From assembly GCF_016545825.1 (NCBI RefSeq), contig NC_052619.1, forward strand, positions 28,249,803 through 28,313,802: a DNA stretch of 64,000 bases, read 5' to 3'. The notes beneath the pieces were generated by a model. It searched no databases and was not told the DNA's origin. It worked only from the letters and a program-made list of their open reading frames with translations. Shown here one piece after another: positions 11,458-22,773 of the stretch. Within the stretch, counting starts at the first letter, position 1. The number at the start of each line of letters is the position of its first letter. A program made the position numbers and the translations under genes. Origin of the DNA: Eucalyptus grandis (taxonomy: Eukaryota; Streptophyta; Magnoliopsida; Myrtales; Myrtaceae).

Positions 11458-12836
11458 CTAGAGGATCAATCCGAGGACAGCCCATCCCAATGCTAGGCCT
11501 GAGGCTATCTTCTGCACGCTTCTCATGGCTTCTGCTCCGCTCTGCAAAGGCAAAAATTGCCCCAAAAGATTCGAAAAAAAGCTCAGAACCCCATAACACA
11601 TCACACAAATCAAACTCCAGAAGTTATTAAATCTAGTTCTATATCTTTTCTGCAATATACAGTCATGGGAGCAATTATGGTGAACCGGCGAAGCGCGTGC
11701 CCAAAGAACAGACATCAATTGTTTTTGTGTGTCTCGATGCCGCCTCAGGTTCTTGAATTTTCACGAGGGGGGACGACTTTCTTGGACAGTGAAAAATACT
11801 AACTCTTGAATAGCTTACGAAGCCCGCCAAGAAAACAGAACTACTATGCAGATTGTTAAAATCGAACGATTTGATTTTACTGGGTTGAAATCTTACTGTG
11901 ATGAACGAGTTGCTAGAAAGTTCAGTTCTCAAAGCACGGAATGGATGGAAGTAAAGTGCATGACGATACTTGTTATTTTCTCTAAGAACAAAGCCTTACA
12001 GTTCACTTGAATAAGCCACTGGTGAGGAACTACAATATGCATCACTATCGTCGGATCTCTGCAGGAACCAGTCGGATCTGAACTCGCAATGCCCATTCTC
12101 ACCTAAATAATTGATTTTTCACGAGGAATCTAACTAAAAACTGTATATTTATCTCTACATGCGCTATAGAAATGCAATGTAGGTTGATTTACTGCCGTGA
12201 TTCGACGAGAAAGGACCAGTTTTTATCTATCGGGACGCGATTAATCAGATAGACGGGAGAAGAGAAAGTGGTGGGTGATAATTTACCTGATCGTTCAATG
12301 CCGGTCCAGGAGACGCTGCCTCGCTCTGGCTGGGCCCGGGTGCCTCGGCAGGCGGCGCAGGTGGGCTGAGCAACGACGGCGAGGGGCTGGCGCGCTCTTC
12401 TTCGACTTCTTCTTGCTGGGCGCCGGCGCCGGGACCTCCACGGGAGTCGGGGGGGAGCTCTCCGGAGCGGCGGTCGGCGCGGGGGAGGGGGCGACTTCGC
12501 GGGGACGGGAACCGGGGAGCTCACCGGCGCCGTGGCCGGGGGAGCTCGCCGGAGGCGGGGTCGCGGGGGCGACGGCGGGAGCGGGCGCGGCCGCCTTGAG
12601 GGAGGGGCCGCGGCCGGGGCGGGCGTGGAGGCGGGGGCGAGGCGGCGGCGACAGGGGGTGGCGGCGGGGGAGAGGCCGCCGGGGCCTTGGCGGGGGCGCG
12701 GCGGCGGCGGCGACGGGGGAGGTGGCGGGGGCAGGGGTGGCGGGGACTTGGTGGGGGCGGCGGTGGGGGACTGGCCTCCGACGCCGGCGACGACGAGGCA
12801 GAGCAGCGCGAGGGAGAGCACGTTCTTGCGATCCAT
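11458..12836 (-). CDS. Lysine-rich classical arabinogalactan protein (AGP17/18/19 type), frameshifted as given
   Basis: This encodes a GPI-anchored cell-surface proteoglycan core protein. Exon 1 (12836-12287) opens with a signal peptide (MDRKNVLSLALLCLVVAGVGG, then Q), followed by a Pro/Ala/Ser-rich domain with AP, SP, TP and VP dipeptides for arabinogalactan attachment. A Lys-rich patch, SKKKSKKS, lies near 12395-12419. The end reads ALNDQ before a GTAAAT donor. After an intron with a TTTGCAG acceptor, exon 2 (11541-11458) encodes SGAEAMRSVQKIASGLALGW and a short hydrophobic tail, the GPI signal. This domain order matches Arabidopsis AGP17/18/19. The oddity is that plausible AGP sequence moves through all three frames in exon 1, each shift falling in a run of Cs. 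Exon 1 is 550 nt, whereas a phase-0 donor needs a multiple of three. That means homopolymer miscalls or a pseudogene. Confidence 0.8.
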
Positions 12837-13180
12837 GAAGAAGGAGAAGGAGCTTGGCGAGAGAGAAAGGAGAAGAAGACAGGAAGCAGCAGCAGCAGCG
12901 GCGAGAGTGAGAGTGCAGTTTGCAGGAGGTTGGGGGAGTGATTATATAAGGGCGAGTGCACGGTGAGGTGTGGGGACCACCGAGGGGGAGTGTGGTCCCC
13001 GGGGAAGTAGCCGTTGGATCGGCAACGTTTGGGGCAGACGGAGGGAGGAGGAGGAGGAGGAGGACAAAGGGGGAGGGGGAGAAGGAGGGATCGGCCAGCG
13101 TGGCGTTCGGGCAACAGTCTGGCGCCGGGCCCCACGCGGCACCAGTCGGTGCATGTGAGGAGATTGGCAAAAGCCAGGCA
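12837..13180 (-). promoter_or_regulatory. AGP gene 5' UTR and core promoter
   Basis: Upstream of the AGP ATG the minus strand has a pyrimidine-rich leader (CTTCTCCTTCTTC just before ATG) and a TATA box, TATATAA, at 12942-12948, about 105 bp upstream of the start codon. Further up (to about 13180) the sequence is GC-rich and then drops abruptly to AT-rich DNA. The long ORFs predicted here on both strands are by-products of that composition. Confidence 0.55.
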
Positions 13181-13429
13181 AACGATACTATTATATGACA
13201 GACAAAATATTAAACTTTATTGCAAAAATTTCCTATAATATTTCTTCTTCTTCTTTTTTTGTGAAAGATGACAAAATACTTAAAGATTACTAATGTGTGC
13301 ATCGATTATGTACAAACAGTTTGTAGATGTACATGGCAATATGAACAATCAAAATATTGGACATGAAATGTGTCTAAGGCTTAAAGGATGTTTATAGAAG
13401 GTGAACAGTGATGAAATGAGGGTTTTGTT
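13181..13429. other. AT-rich intergenic DNA
   Basis: I see nothing recognisable beyond a short CTT repeat near 13243. Confidence 0.4.
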
Positions 13430-13640
13430 GAAAGTCGGATGGACTAGTAGCAATTGTAGAACATGAGGACATCAATAATTTTAGAAGAATTAGTGAGTAA
13501 AAGGTGAACAGTCAGTCAACGAAAGGAGTGAAAAGGCTGGGGGAGACCCTTTGCAGATGTCGCTACGACTACAGACGAAGTAGGTGGCATGATATGACCC
13601 ATACCTTTTTCCAATTTAATTGAAATCAGATTGATGTCTA
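13430..13640. repeat. Decayed copia-LTR-like fragment
   Basis: Blocks here match 57890-58125. Both have TNTAGAACAYGAGGAC, then a GCAGAAGTNGCT/GCAGATGTCGCT-type segment, then ACGAAGTAGGTGG / ATGAAGTAAATGG and a closing ATCAATTTAAATTG / CCAATTTAATTG. In the second location a copia integrase relic follows, so I read both as remnants of the same LTR family. Confidence 0.4.
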
Positions 13641-14179
13641 AAAGCTATTTACTAGCTATGGAATTTGCATAAGAAGCTTGGAGAATATGGGAGCAGTTTT
13701 TCCATTTTTGTGAAAGCAGAATAGGGAGGCAGACAAGCTGCGGAAGTAAAAGGCTCCATTCTCGGAGAACTTTTGCTTTGCCTGCATATTGCACACTAAT
13801 CTTACAGAAAGTAGTCTGGATGCCAAAGAAGGTAGTCCCTTCTTTGACTTTGGAACAGGTTTCATGGATTTTTGGAAGATTGGAAACCTATTTAAGAAGA
13901 TCAAAGGTGGCCGTGGAAGTTGGCAGAAATTCAAACATCTATTGTCTCTCTATTGATCATACCCTCTATCTTTCACTTGTGCAAAACCGTTTGTTTACTG
14001 ATTGTAATTTTCTATGAAATCTAAGTTCTTGTAATTTGAAAAGAACGGGGGTAAGAGGTGCTTGTGTTTGTAGAATCACCTATCAAACTTCATGTAGAAG
14101 CTATACAAGCAGACTGTATGGTTACTTAGAGGATTTTAGCCTTGTTCGTAGCTATTAGTGCTAAAAGAGTGGACGTAGA

Positions 14180-14640
14180 CCAGATGAATGGCAAAATCAC
14201 TTAAAATATGTCTCGTCATATTTTTTTTTATCCATTTAACTTATATATTATCAATTTGATAGAAGCTACTACATCTACATAATTGTGTTCCTTTTACTCT
14301 TTCACATCCTTTCCATAAATTTTAACCTTCTCATAACTACTCATTCACCCAATGTCTCATTTTTTATGTTTAGTTATTTCAATGGGTATCAGAGCAAGTT
14401 GGGCGAGTATTTTAAGAGTTATATTTCAAGAACAAGTTGCTCAAGTATAATGATCGATGGTCTCTGAATTTTTCAAATATCCATCCAAGCGAAATTTTTA
14501 GACATTCTAAGTTTGATTCAAAAAGCTATAATTCCAAGAATTCCATTTGTAGGGGTATAAGTTTAGGTAAACAAAAAACATGTTCTTTCATTAAGAGATG
14601 TCTCTTGCATGAAATATGATGATTATAAAGGAAAAGAAAG
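14180..14640 (+). mobile_element. Retrotransposon 5'-end debris with tRNA-Met-like PBS
   Basis: GGGTATCAGAGCAAG at 14382-14396 resembles the plant copia primer binding site (TGGTATCAGAGC). It is preceded by AT-rich LTR-like sequence and followed by frames broken by stops. Without a second LTR or a target duplication the boundaries are guesses. Confidence 0.35.
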
Positions 14641-15861
14641 AGTGATTTGACGACACATTTTAACATCGCATGTAATTACCATCCACCTTTTCAAAGGTTT
14701 CTTACTTTCTAAATTTGCCACCAAATTCAAGAGAGGTTCAAAGGAAATCGCGAGTGCATGGCTTTTCTTATAATTTAGTGATATCTGTCTTAGTTTCAAA
14801 ATAAAATGGTGCAAACAACACTTTAAAAAAAGTGACCACATGATTCAAAGTCATCAGTTTTGATTCACCCCGCCTTTTTAGTCAGGATTTCCAACATCAC
14901 CTCACTCTCTATCTTGGGCAAGTTGCAGTTACTTGAACATTGTAATAATTTCTCAACAGAGAACCATGATATTCTATGGTAAAGTGCTGCTGGTTTTGTC
15001 TCTCTCTCTCTCTCTCAAAGAGAGGGATGTTAACAAAGCAATCTTGACGTGCGCTGACCGGCATTATGATTTGCTGTTGGGGCTGTACTCCTAAGTTCAT
15101 ACACAGCTGTATCTTTTCATGTGGGGCTCTGCTGGCTGATGCGCCAATGATTTTCGGCCACAGTGACCTTGATCGAGACAAAGACAGTTTTCCAAATCAT
15201 TGCAGGTGGTTACTAAAGTTCAAGCAAAGTGAGTTCGCTTGAGTTGGACCTGAGGCCCCCCCACGGCATGGACCCTGGTCGAAAGACACCAACGGGATGA
15301 TCCACGATGCTCTCTTTCTCTCTCTCTAGACAGAGCGAACGTTCAAAGGATGGATTTGGGTTTGAATTTGGTCCCTCCATTTGCATGGTTTTCACTATGC
15401 TCTTCAATTTTTTTCCTTTTGTTTCCATATTCATGCCTTTTCAATCTGCAAAATGTTTCCGTTTGCATGTGCTACTTGATGCAAAGGTGAGGAAGTTTCG
15501 CGACAGATTGAGGACAGGAAGAATCAAAATTTGCCCTTTGATGGGAAGGCAGCCAAATCTTCTTTATGATTGCAACAGTGTAATCAACGGGCTGATTCTT
15601 AAAATATGATAATATAAAGCGGGTTCGTACAATTAATTGAGGGTCAATGGCATGTGCTCATGTTCAAAAGTAGGTTGATTGTCTCTTGACTTGCTGGACC
15701 ATCCATGTTAGACAGAAGGAAGATACACACATATCTGGATAAACGTATACACGAGCACCTTGCTTTCCAAAAATAAGATTTCTAGTCCCGATCTACTGGT
15801 TTGGTTTCATGTAAATACTTCCGCCCACATTGGATATCAAGAAACAATGCAACGTTAGCCA
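14641..15861. other. Intergenic, no gene recognised
   Basis: This segment holds a CT microsatellite (15000-15017) and another CT-rich tract near 15310. Short ORFs exist on both strands, the longest 100 codons at 15307-15609, but none has a recognisable domain. The final bases CGTTAGCC(A) match the sequence after the 3' LTR of copia element 1, so this is the left side of that insertion site. Confidence 0.45.
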
Positions 15862-16266
15862 TGGATTTAATTGGTGATGGGCTTAAGGCCCGTCCGCCCA
15901 TGCCGGGCCCAGAGGGCGGCCCACGGGAATATGGCCCGTGGAAGGGGAGGTATAAAAAGGGAGGAGAGAGAGAGAGGAAGACACCTCTTGGCATAACGAA
16001 CATAACGTACGTTTCTTTCCCTCTCTTTTTCTCCCAAACGCTCAAGCGACGCCGTATCCCCTTCGGGGCGAATTGACATCATTGGGGCCAGCATTTCTTC
16101 CTCTTCTTCAGCGTTGGTGTTTAATCTGTGGCTAACAAGGTACGCTCGAATCCGTGGTGTGCTTTACGATCGGTGATGCGTGTTTTCCCGGGCTTCGTCT
16201 TCCGCATTGATTTAGGGATTCGATTTAGTGTCGAATCCGGTTTTCGGGGATCAGTAATTCCCAACA
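15862..16266 (+). repeat. 5' LTR of copia element 1
   Basis: It starts TGGATTTAATTGG and ends CCCAACA just before the PBS. A TATA box, TATAAAAAGG, lies at 15951, followed by a GA-rich tract and CTCTCTTTTTCTCCC, as in an LTR promoter. It matches 22787-23191 over its full length. Confidence 0.85.
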
Positions 16267-16267
16267 T

Positions 16268-16281
16268 TGGTATCAGAGCCC
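16268..16281 (+). other. Primer binding site, copia element 1
   Basis: TGGTATCAGAGCCC follows the LTR end by one base. This is the standard plant initiator tRNA-Met complement used to prime minus-strand DNA synthesis. Confidence 0.85.
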
Positions 16282-16985
16282 TAGTTCACGTTTTCCCAAT
16301 CTGTTTTTGATGTTTTTGATTGATTTTTCGCAAAAAAATGTTTTCGGCCGTACGGATCGGGCGACAAATCCCGACACCCGAGCGCTCTTCGGCCATTTTT
16401 ACATGTTTTCGTATGTCAAAATCAAAATCTGATAGCACAGTGAGAAAGGGGGCGTCGAGACGAGTCCGGCGGTATGTCGAGAGCCGCCGGCGACACGCAC
16501 GCGCCCACACGCGCGGCCGGGAAGGCGCTGCGCGTGGCGCGACGCGCCCGGGGGCGGGTTCGCCCGGGCAGTGTGGCACACGCGCCGGTGGCGAACCGGC
16601 GGCGCGCTGCGCCGCGGCGGCGAATCGGCACGCGCCGGTCCACGGACCGACGCGTGCGCGACGTCGCATGACGTCACCCAACGGCCGTCGACCGCCGGGC
16701 TGGCGTCATCGATGACGTCGCCGATGACGCATCGGTTGGCCGGGCGGCGACCCGACCCGCGAACCGACCCGACCCGACCCGGGCCGACGAAGGCACGCGC
16801 CCGGCACGTGTCGGATGACGCCTCGCGTGACGTCATTCCCGCACGCGCGAGGCACGTGCGGTCGGTCCGTGCGAGCGGTCCGACCGCCCGTCCGGTCCGA
16901 CCGGTTTGACCGTCGCGACCGGTCCGACCCGCTCGACCGTTGACCCGTTGACCGACGACCGTTGACCGTTGACCGACCGTTGACC

Positions 16986-17024
<39 letters not shown>

Positions 17025-17185
17025 ATTTGTTTCTTTTTCAATTATGTCTGTGTGGGTTGTAGGTAATCCATTTTTATTCTGCATTTGTTGCATGAATCGT
17101 GGAAATTTATGTATTTTCCATTTTGTTTATTATGGATTATAAGTGATCCATTTTAGTTCTGCATTTGTTGCAGAAACTATGATGC
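16282..17185 (+). other. GC/CpG-rich leader with A33 tract, copia element 1
   Basis: From about 16435 to 16985 the leader is extremely rich in C, G and CpG, with simple motifs GACCCGACCC and GACCGTTGACC repeated near its end. It stops at an uninterrupted run of 33 A (16987-17019). Beyond it, GCATTTGTTGCA recurs at 17082 and 17161 in a short tandem repeat. ORFs on both strands are composition artefacts. This is the untranslated leader between PBS and gag. Confidence 0.6.
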
Positions 17186-17189
17186 GTAA

Positions 17190-18523
17190 TGCACGGATAC
17201 CGCAATCCCGAGAACGGACGAAGGAAGAGCTGGACGAAAAGGCTGATGAAAGAGTTAGCTGATTTTCGGTGGCTTGATGGTGATTTAGTATCACATATGG
17301 TCAAGGTCAATCGATGATACGAAATCATCAATAATGGTTATCTTATGCCGGATTTTGAGAAGGTGCCGGCTTTGTTGAACACTCTTCCACCTGAATGGCA
17401 AGTAGTGTTAGATCGGCTATGGGAGGTCAACGTGGTCCCGGGTTATAGGAGGTTGGTGGAAGCTTTTATAAGAGAGTACTATAGGATTGAGTTGGCCAAA
17501 ACTTCAACCCTTAGATTGTGCGCTACGTGGCGCAGAGTGAATGCGCCTTGGTGGCGACATAAGAGCTCTCCAAAAGTTTTTCCATGGTTGGCAAATGTAC
17601 CTTCAGTTTTCTCAGATGTTTTGGCTGATAGATTAGAAGGGACATTCCCTAATTATTTCTTAGATTAATTATGAGATGTTTTATGAATGTAAATATCTCT
17701 TTCCAAGTTGATATTTTTCTTTGTATATATTGCTCGGTGTAATGTATAGTTGTATTATGTGAAAGCATTGTTATTATATTGAATGTTAGATAATATTTGC
17801 TTTCTTCTTACCGATTCTTTGTGGGTAGTTAGTGTGGGTAGTTATAGAAGTTTTTTGTAACTTCATAGAATTGATTTTGCATATGACAATCATATTAATG
17901 ATAGTTTTAAGTTAGGATTTTTGGAGGATGATTGGAAACGTAGTGACCTTTTGATTCTGAAGCCTTACTTGAAATTATTCATTAATATGATGGGTCTATG
18001 CAAATAAAGATGCATAATTGATAGGCATTAATTATTCGTGCATGTATGTCTCGATGTGTTCGAACGATAGTTCAAGAACTAAGAATGTAATTGCTGATAT
18101 GAACGGCTACAATTGTGAAATATTGAATATGAAGATTCAATATGTGCTGGAAAAGCAAGAAGCACTAGAAGCTCTTGACCATGTTATGGAAGATCTTGAG
18201 AATGCTGTGCGCCACCTTGAGCTGGTAGAGGACCGCTAATGGCATGTGAGCCGAGAATAGATATTTGCAATGCTGGTTCTAGCTCATAAAGGGTTTTGAG
18301 CTCTAAGCGCAAGCGTATTGATTCGTTCAATATGTGGGAATGCAAAGGATCAAGTCTTTATTGCAAGAAATCAAGAGTTAACCAACACAAGAGAGGAAAA
18401 CGTCCTCAAGTTAAGAAAATGTCAAGGGTGAGGTGTTACAATAGTGACAAGAAAGGTCACTATGCTCGCGTCTGTCGTGAGCCAAAGAAAGTAAACACCT
18501 CTTGTACATTTGAGAACTTTTGA
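17190..18523 (+). pseudogene. gag relic of copia element 1
   Basis: The frame at 17345-17668 contains NTLPPEWQVVLDRLWEVN, the Gag hallmark (LPPEW) of plant copia elements. A second piece at 18430-18490 reads CYNSDKKGHYARVC, a CCHC nucleic-acid-binding knuckle in which the second Cys is replaced by Ser. Stops and frameshifts separate the parts, and a helical charged segment at 18120-18236 lies between them. Confidence 0.65.
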
Positions 18524-18539
18524 TTATGTGTTAAGTTCT

Positions 18540-21500
18540 GAATTATTGGCTGAATCCAATCCTTTGTGGACTGTAGATTCAGGAGCAACAGACGATCTAG
18601 CGAAGGATAAAGGATCCTTCGTGGAATTCCGACGAATACCAACTGGAACTGAGTGGATTTATGTGGAAAACAACTCCAGAGCTGAAGTTAAATAGGGATT
18701 GGCACCTGCCAACTGAACATGTGTGGTGGACGCAACTTGTTCCTACATGATGTTCTAAATGCTCTGAGATTCGTCGAAATTTAGGTGTCTTTTGCTGTTG
18801 GTTAAGCTTGGTTTTAATATGAACTTCCATAATAGAGCTGTAGATTTGTATTTGGATACAAACTACTATAATAGTGGTCACTTTCTAGATGGTTTTATTG
18901 TACTAAATGTTGACTATGGTGATGTCAATATATGTTATCCCCTTGTTTCACGTCTTCTATCTTATATGATAATGATGTGAATGTGTGGCATGCTTGACTT
19001 GGTCATATTGGCCAACAACATATGAAAAGACTAGCCAAAGAGGGCTTGTTGGGCAATATTGAATAAGTTGATTTGTCCATATGTAAGCATTGCCTAGAAG
19101 GGAAAACAACAAAGAAACCATTTGGAAAAGGTAAAAGAGCTAACGGTCCTCTGCATTTAATCCATTATGACGATTGTGGTTCAATGAATGTGAGAGGAAG
19201 GCATGGGACTGTTTACTTCATCACTCTTAATAGATGATTATACTCGATTCGGATGTGTCTATTTGATTTCTCATAAAACTGAAGCATAAGTTGTTTCAAA
19301 AGGTTTATGAACTTGGTTGAAAATCAATTAGACAAGAAAATAAAAGTATTGAGATCCGATCGAGGTCGAGAATATTTATCTGATGAGTTCAGAAAATTAT
19401 GTGATGAAAAATGAATAGAAAGACAAAGTTGTCTATTCCATATACTCCTCAACAAAATGGTGTTGCGAGAGAAGAAACAACCCTACTAGAAATGGTTAGG
19501 TCCATGATGGCGTATGCTAACTTACATATCACTTTTATGGAGTGATGTGTTGTTAACTCGCTGCCTAAATACTTAACCGGGTGCCTTCCAAATCAGTTAG
19601 TTTCACTCCATATGAGTTATGGATATGTAGAAAACCGGACTTAAGTTTACTTAAGCCATGGGGTTATGCTGTCTATACTCATATGTCCTCTCACAAGTTT
19701 GGGAAATTGAGTCCCATATAAAAGTAGAGTATTTTAATGAGATACTCCGAACACTCAAAAGGGTATGTGTTCGTAAGTGAGCAGAAAAGTGGGAGAATAA
19801 CTGAATTTGAATCACATGATGTAACATTCTTAGTGGATGAATTTCCTAAGAAGGGCGAAATAGGGGAAGATTACTTCCTATTTGAAACCTTGGATTAAGA
19901 TTATGATATTAATGGAGTTCATCCAAGTGGGAGTAATATAAGATGTGATGAATTGAATTCAACTCATTCTCAATTGCAACCACCGATGTGGCGACATCAT
20001 CATTACCTAATCCAAGTGTGAGCATAATGGGGAATGATGTGCTAAGTGTACAATCTCCCATACGGTGAACAAGTCGCCAAAGTATTCCCCGTCGATGTTT
20101 TGACATTGAAAGGGAAACTTTTATGATTGCTCCGCAAGATGAGGATGAACCAAGAAATATTAATGAGGCTCTAAATTGCCCTAGTAAGGAGAAATGGATT
20201 TATGCAATGAAAGAGGAAAATGGAGTCAATGAAATCAAACCAAGTCCGAACCGCTTGATCTTCCAAAAGGACGCAAAGCCATTGGGAACAAGTGAGTTTT
20301 CAAAGAAAAGCGAAAGGCTGATGGCTCGATTGAAAGGCATAAGGCTCGCCTTGTGGCGAATGGGTATAATCAATAGGAAGGAATTGATTATGAAGATATT
20401 TTTCTCCTATAGTAAGATTTGCCTTGATTCGCATAGTTCGGCAATAGTGTTTAGTATGGATCTTGAGTTACATCAAATGGATGTAAAGACCGCTTTCCTC
20501 AATGGAGAATTAGAGGATGAAATATATATGGAACAACCTGTTGGTTTCATAGTGAAAGGCCAAGAAGAAAAGGTATGTCGACTTTGGAGGTCGATATATG
20601 GCCTTAAGCAGTCGTCAAGACAAGGATATATACGTTTTCATAATGCCATAATGGCATATGACTTTACAATGATAGATGAGGATCATTGTGTATATATCAA
20701 AAGATCCAAGGATCAATTTGTGATCATATCATTATATATTGATGATATACTAATTGCTTGGAAGCAATATGGAGCTAGTCAATACTTGTCAAAAGTTGGT
20801 TGTCTTCCAAATTTTGAATTGAATGATATGGGATTGTAAACCCATTGACGCTCCTATTGCAAAAGGTGAAGGATTGAGTCATAGATCGTGTCCAAGGACT
20901 CCACAAGAGAATGAACAAATGAAACATGTTCCTTATGCTAGTGCTTTGTTAGAAGCTTGTTGTACGCTATGATGTGTACAAGACCTGACATATGTTTTGC
21001 AGTTGGAATGGTGAGTAGATACTAATCCAATCCAGGTCAAGCACGTTGGAAAGCCGTTAAGTGAATACTGAGGTATCTAAAGGGAACTGCTGATTATATG
21101 CTGAGTCATTGAGGAAAGGATCTGTGACTCTAAGGCTATTCTGATGATGATTGGGGAGGAGATTTAAATAAAAGGAATTCTACCTCTAGGTTTGTTCTCT
21201 TACCGAATAATGGCACCATGTGTTGGAGCAGTAAGAAACAAAAGTCTATAGCCTTGTCCACGATGGGAATTGAGTTCGTGGCATTATCAGCAGCAATATA
21301 AGAAGATGTTTGGCTTAAGAGATTATTGGATCATTTAGGTGTTATTGGAAGTGCTGCAGATTCGTTATTAGTTAACGATGATAGCCAAGTAGCAAAAGCG
21401 TACACCAAAGATCCAAAATATCAAGGCAAGACCAAACATGTAGATACCAAGTATAACTTTGTTTAAAATATGGTTGCACGAAATGATGTGAACTAAAAGT

Positions 21501-21601
21501 ACATACTACGCATAAGATTGATAGCAGATCCTATAACAAAGCCAATACCTAGAGATGTGTTTTGTGGCCATGTGAAATCTCTAGGATTGCGTAGAGGATG
21601 A
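18540..21601 (+). pseudogene. pol relic of copia element 1 (PR-IN-RT-RH)
   Basis: Domains come in copia order. Protease is at 18565 (WTVDSGATDDL). The GAG-pre-integrase and integrase run from about 18976 to 19860 and include LRSDRGREYLSDEF, a PYTPQQNGVARE block and a retained core. Reverse transcriptase has its best frame at 20123-20839, with QMDVKTAFLNGELEDEIYME, IYGLKQSSRQ and YIDDILIA (the YVDD box read as YIDD). RNase H ends with KTKHVDTKYNFV, ADPITKP and VKSLGLRRG at the stop 21599-21601. Many in-frame stops make it inactive. Confidence 0.8.
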
Positions 21602-21638
21602 TGTACTGAATATTGTAATTTCCCTAAGAGTTCACATT

Positions 21639-22478
21639 TGATGAATTTGTGTATTCATCATTAATGCCTATAAATCTTTGTTTGATCTTTATGCATCTTA
21701 ATGTTCAGTGCATTACTTTAAGTTAGAAGAAGTATGTCGGACAGATATGAGATTAGCCCACTCACACGGGTAATCGCCTCTATTTACTGTGTGATAAATA
21801 GAGATGAGACTGTTTTTAAGCTTATTATCTAGGTGATAATCGAGAGCTCAAGCTTAAAACACGTATGTCGCCTTAACTGGGTGTTAAGATGAGGACATAA
21901 TCCTTACTATGTCCGAGAGTAAAATACCCCACATATTTTACTTTATCTGTCTATGATGCCAGATGTGAGTTCTGATGAATTTAGTGAATGAGTAGATACG
22001 AGAACTCAAGTTAGACATTGGGTATGTCTGAACTATCATATGTACGGTATTGAAAGGTGTAGACATACGCTCAATGGGAAAGGAGTTGATACCGTAATAC
22101 GTATTTCATACTACGTATGCATGAGACGACCAATAAGAGTGGCAAAAGTTTGATCTCAACTTTTTTTTGTGTCGTGAGACTCTTGAGGAAAAGAGTTCCT
22201 CAATTTTTAGTCCCCTCATGACTCTTACTTATTCTCAAGATTTCTATTTAGTGTTTGCTATCTTAGGATGTTGCCAATGGTCATGAGTTTGATTCGATCT
22301 AATGGGGCATTTCTAGAAAAGCAAACTGAACTGAAATTGAGAGTTTGAAGGGAAGAGGAAAATCGATTTTTGAGAATCACATTGTAGTTTTGTATTCACC
22401 GGTTAACCAATTATGACTGTCTTTAGGATAATCATAATTGTGAATACAATATATATATTGAGGAATATATATATCATT
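21639..22478 (+). other. Array of ~15 stem-loops between pol and 3' LTR
   Basis: Consecutive inverted repeats fill this non-coding stretch. Examples are 21639/21653 (TGATGAAT, 8 bp), 21778/21795 (CTCTATTTA, 9 bp), 21814/21850 (TTTTAAGCTT, 10 bp, enclosing a 6 bp inner stem), 21893/21908 (GGACATA), 21918/21934 (AGTAAAATA, 9 bp) and 21966/22001 (TGAGTTCT). Further on are 22097/22112 (ATACGTA), 22144/22158 (AAAAGTT) and 22183/22197 (TTGAGGA). A compound 9+8 bp stem spans 22391-22448 and a 9 bp stem with a 4-base loop lies at 22451-22472. No ORF explains it. It most likely acts, or acted, as structured RNA. Confidence 0.75.
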
Positions 22479-22773
22479 GTTTGAAAGAGATCAAGAGAGA
22501 TATAAATGTGATCGATCAATCTAGGGTACTACATACTAAATCTACTCGGAGTGTGATGCCCATTATGAGCTGTTGTATATTCCTAACAAATGTATGATAA
22601 CGAGCTCTCAAAGTATGTTGGTCGCACGGATTATTCACCGGTATGAATGTTGAAGAGAGGAAAAGAGGATTATGTTCGGCCCATCATGTTAAGTGAGAGT
22701 CTATGATGAATTTTTTCTTTGATGGGGCTGCGTAGGGCCTGTCCGCCCATGTTGGTTTTGGACCACCATGTGC

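Noticed and set aside
12275..13238. Several long GC-rich ORFs on both strands (up to 291 codons) over and upstream of the AGP gene.
   Set aside because: They are other-frame or opposite-strand readings of the AGP exon and its GC-rich promoter. Their Gly/Arg- or Pro/Arg-rich composition follows from the DNA. Only the pieces that extend the AGP pattern were used, to infer frameshifts.
16286..17093. Many ORFs of 60-145 codons in the CpG-rich leader of copia element 1.
   Set aside because: They occur on both strands, consist of Arg/Ala/Gly/Pro strings or poly-Lys/Phe from the A33 run, and lie where an untranslated leader is expected.
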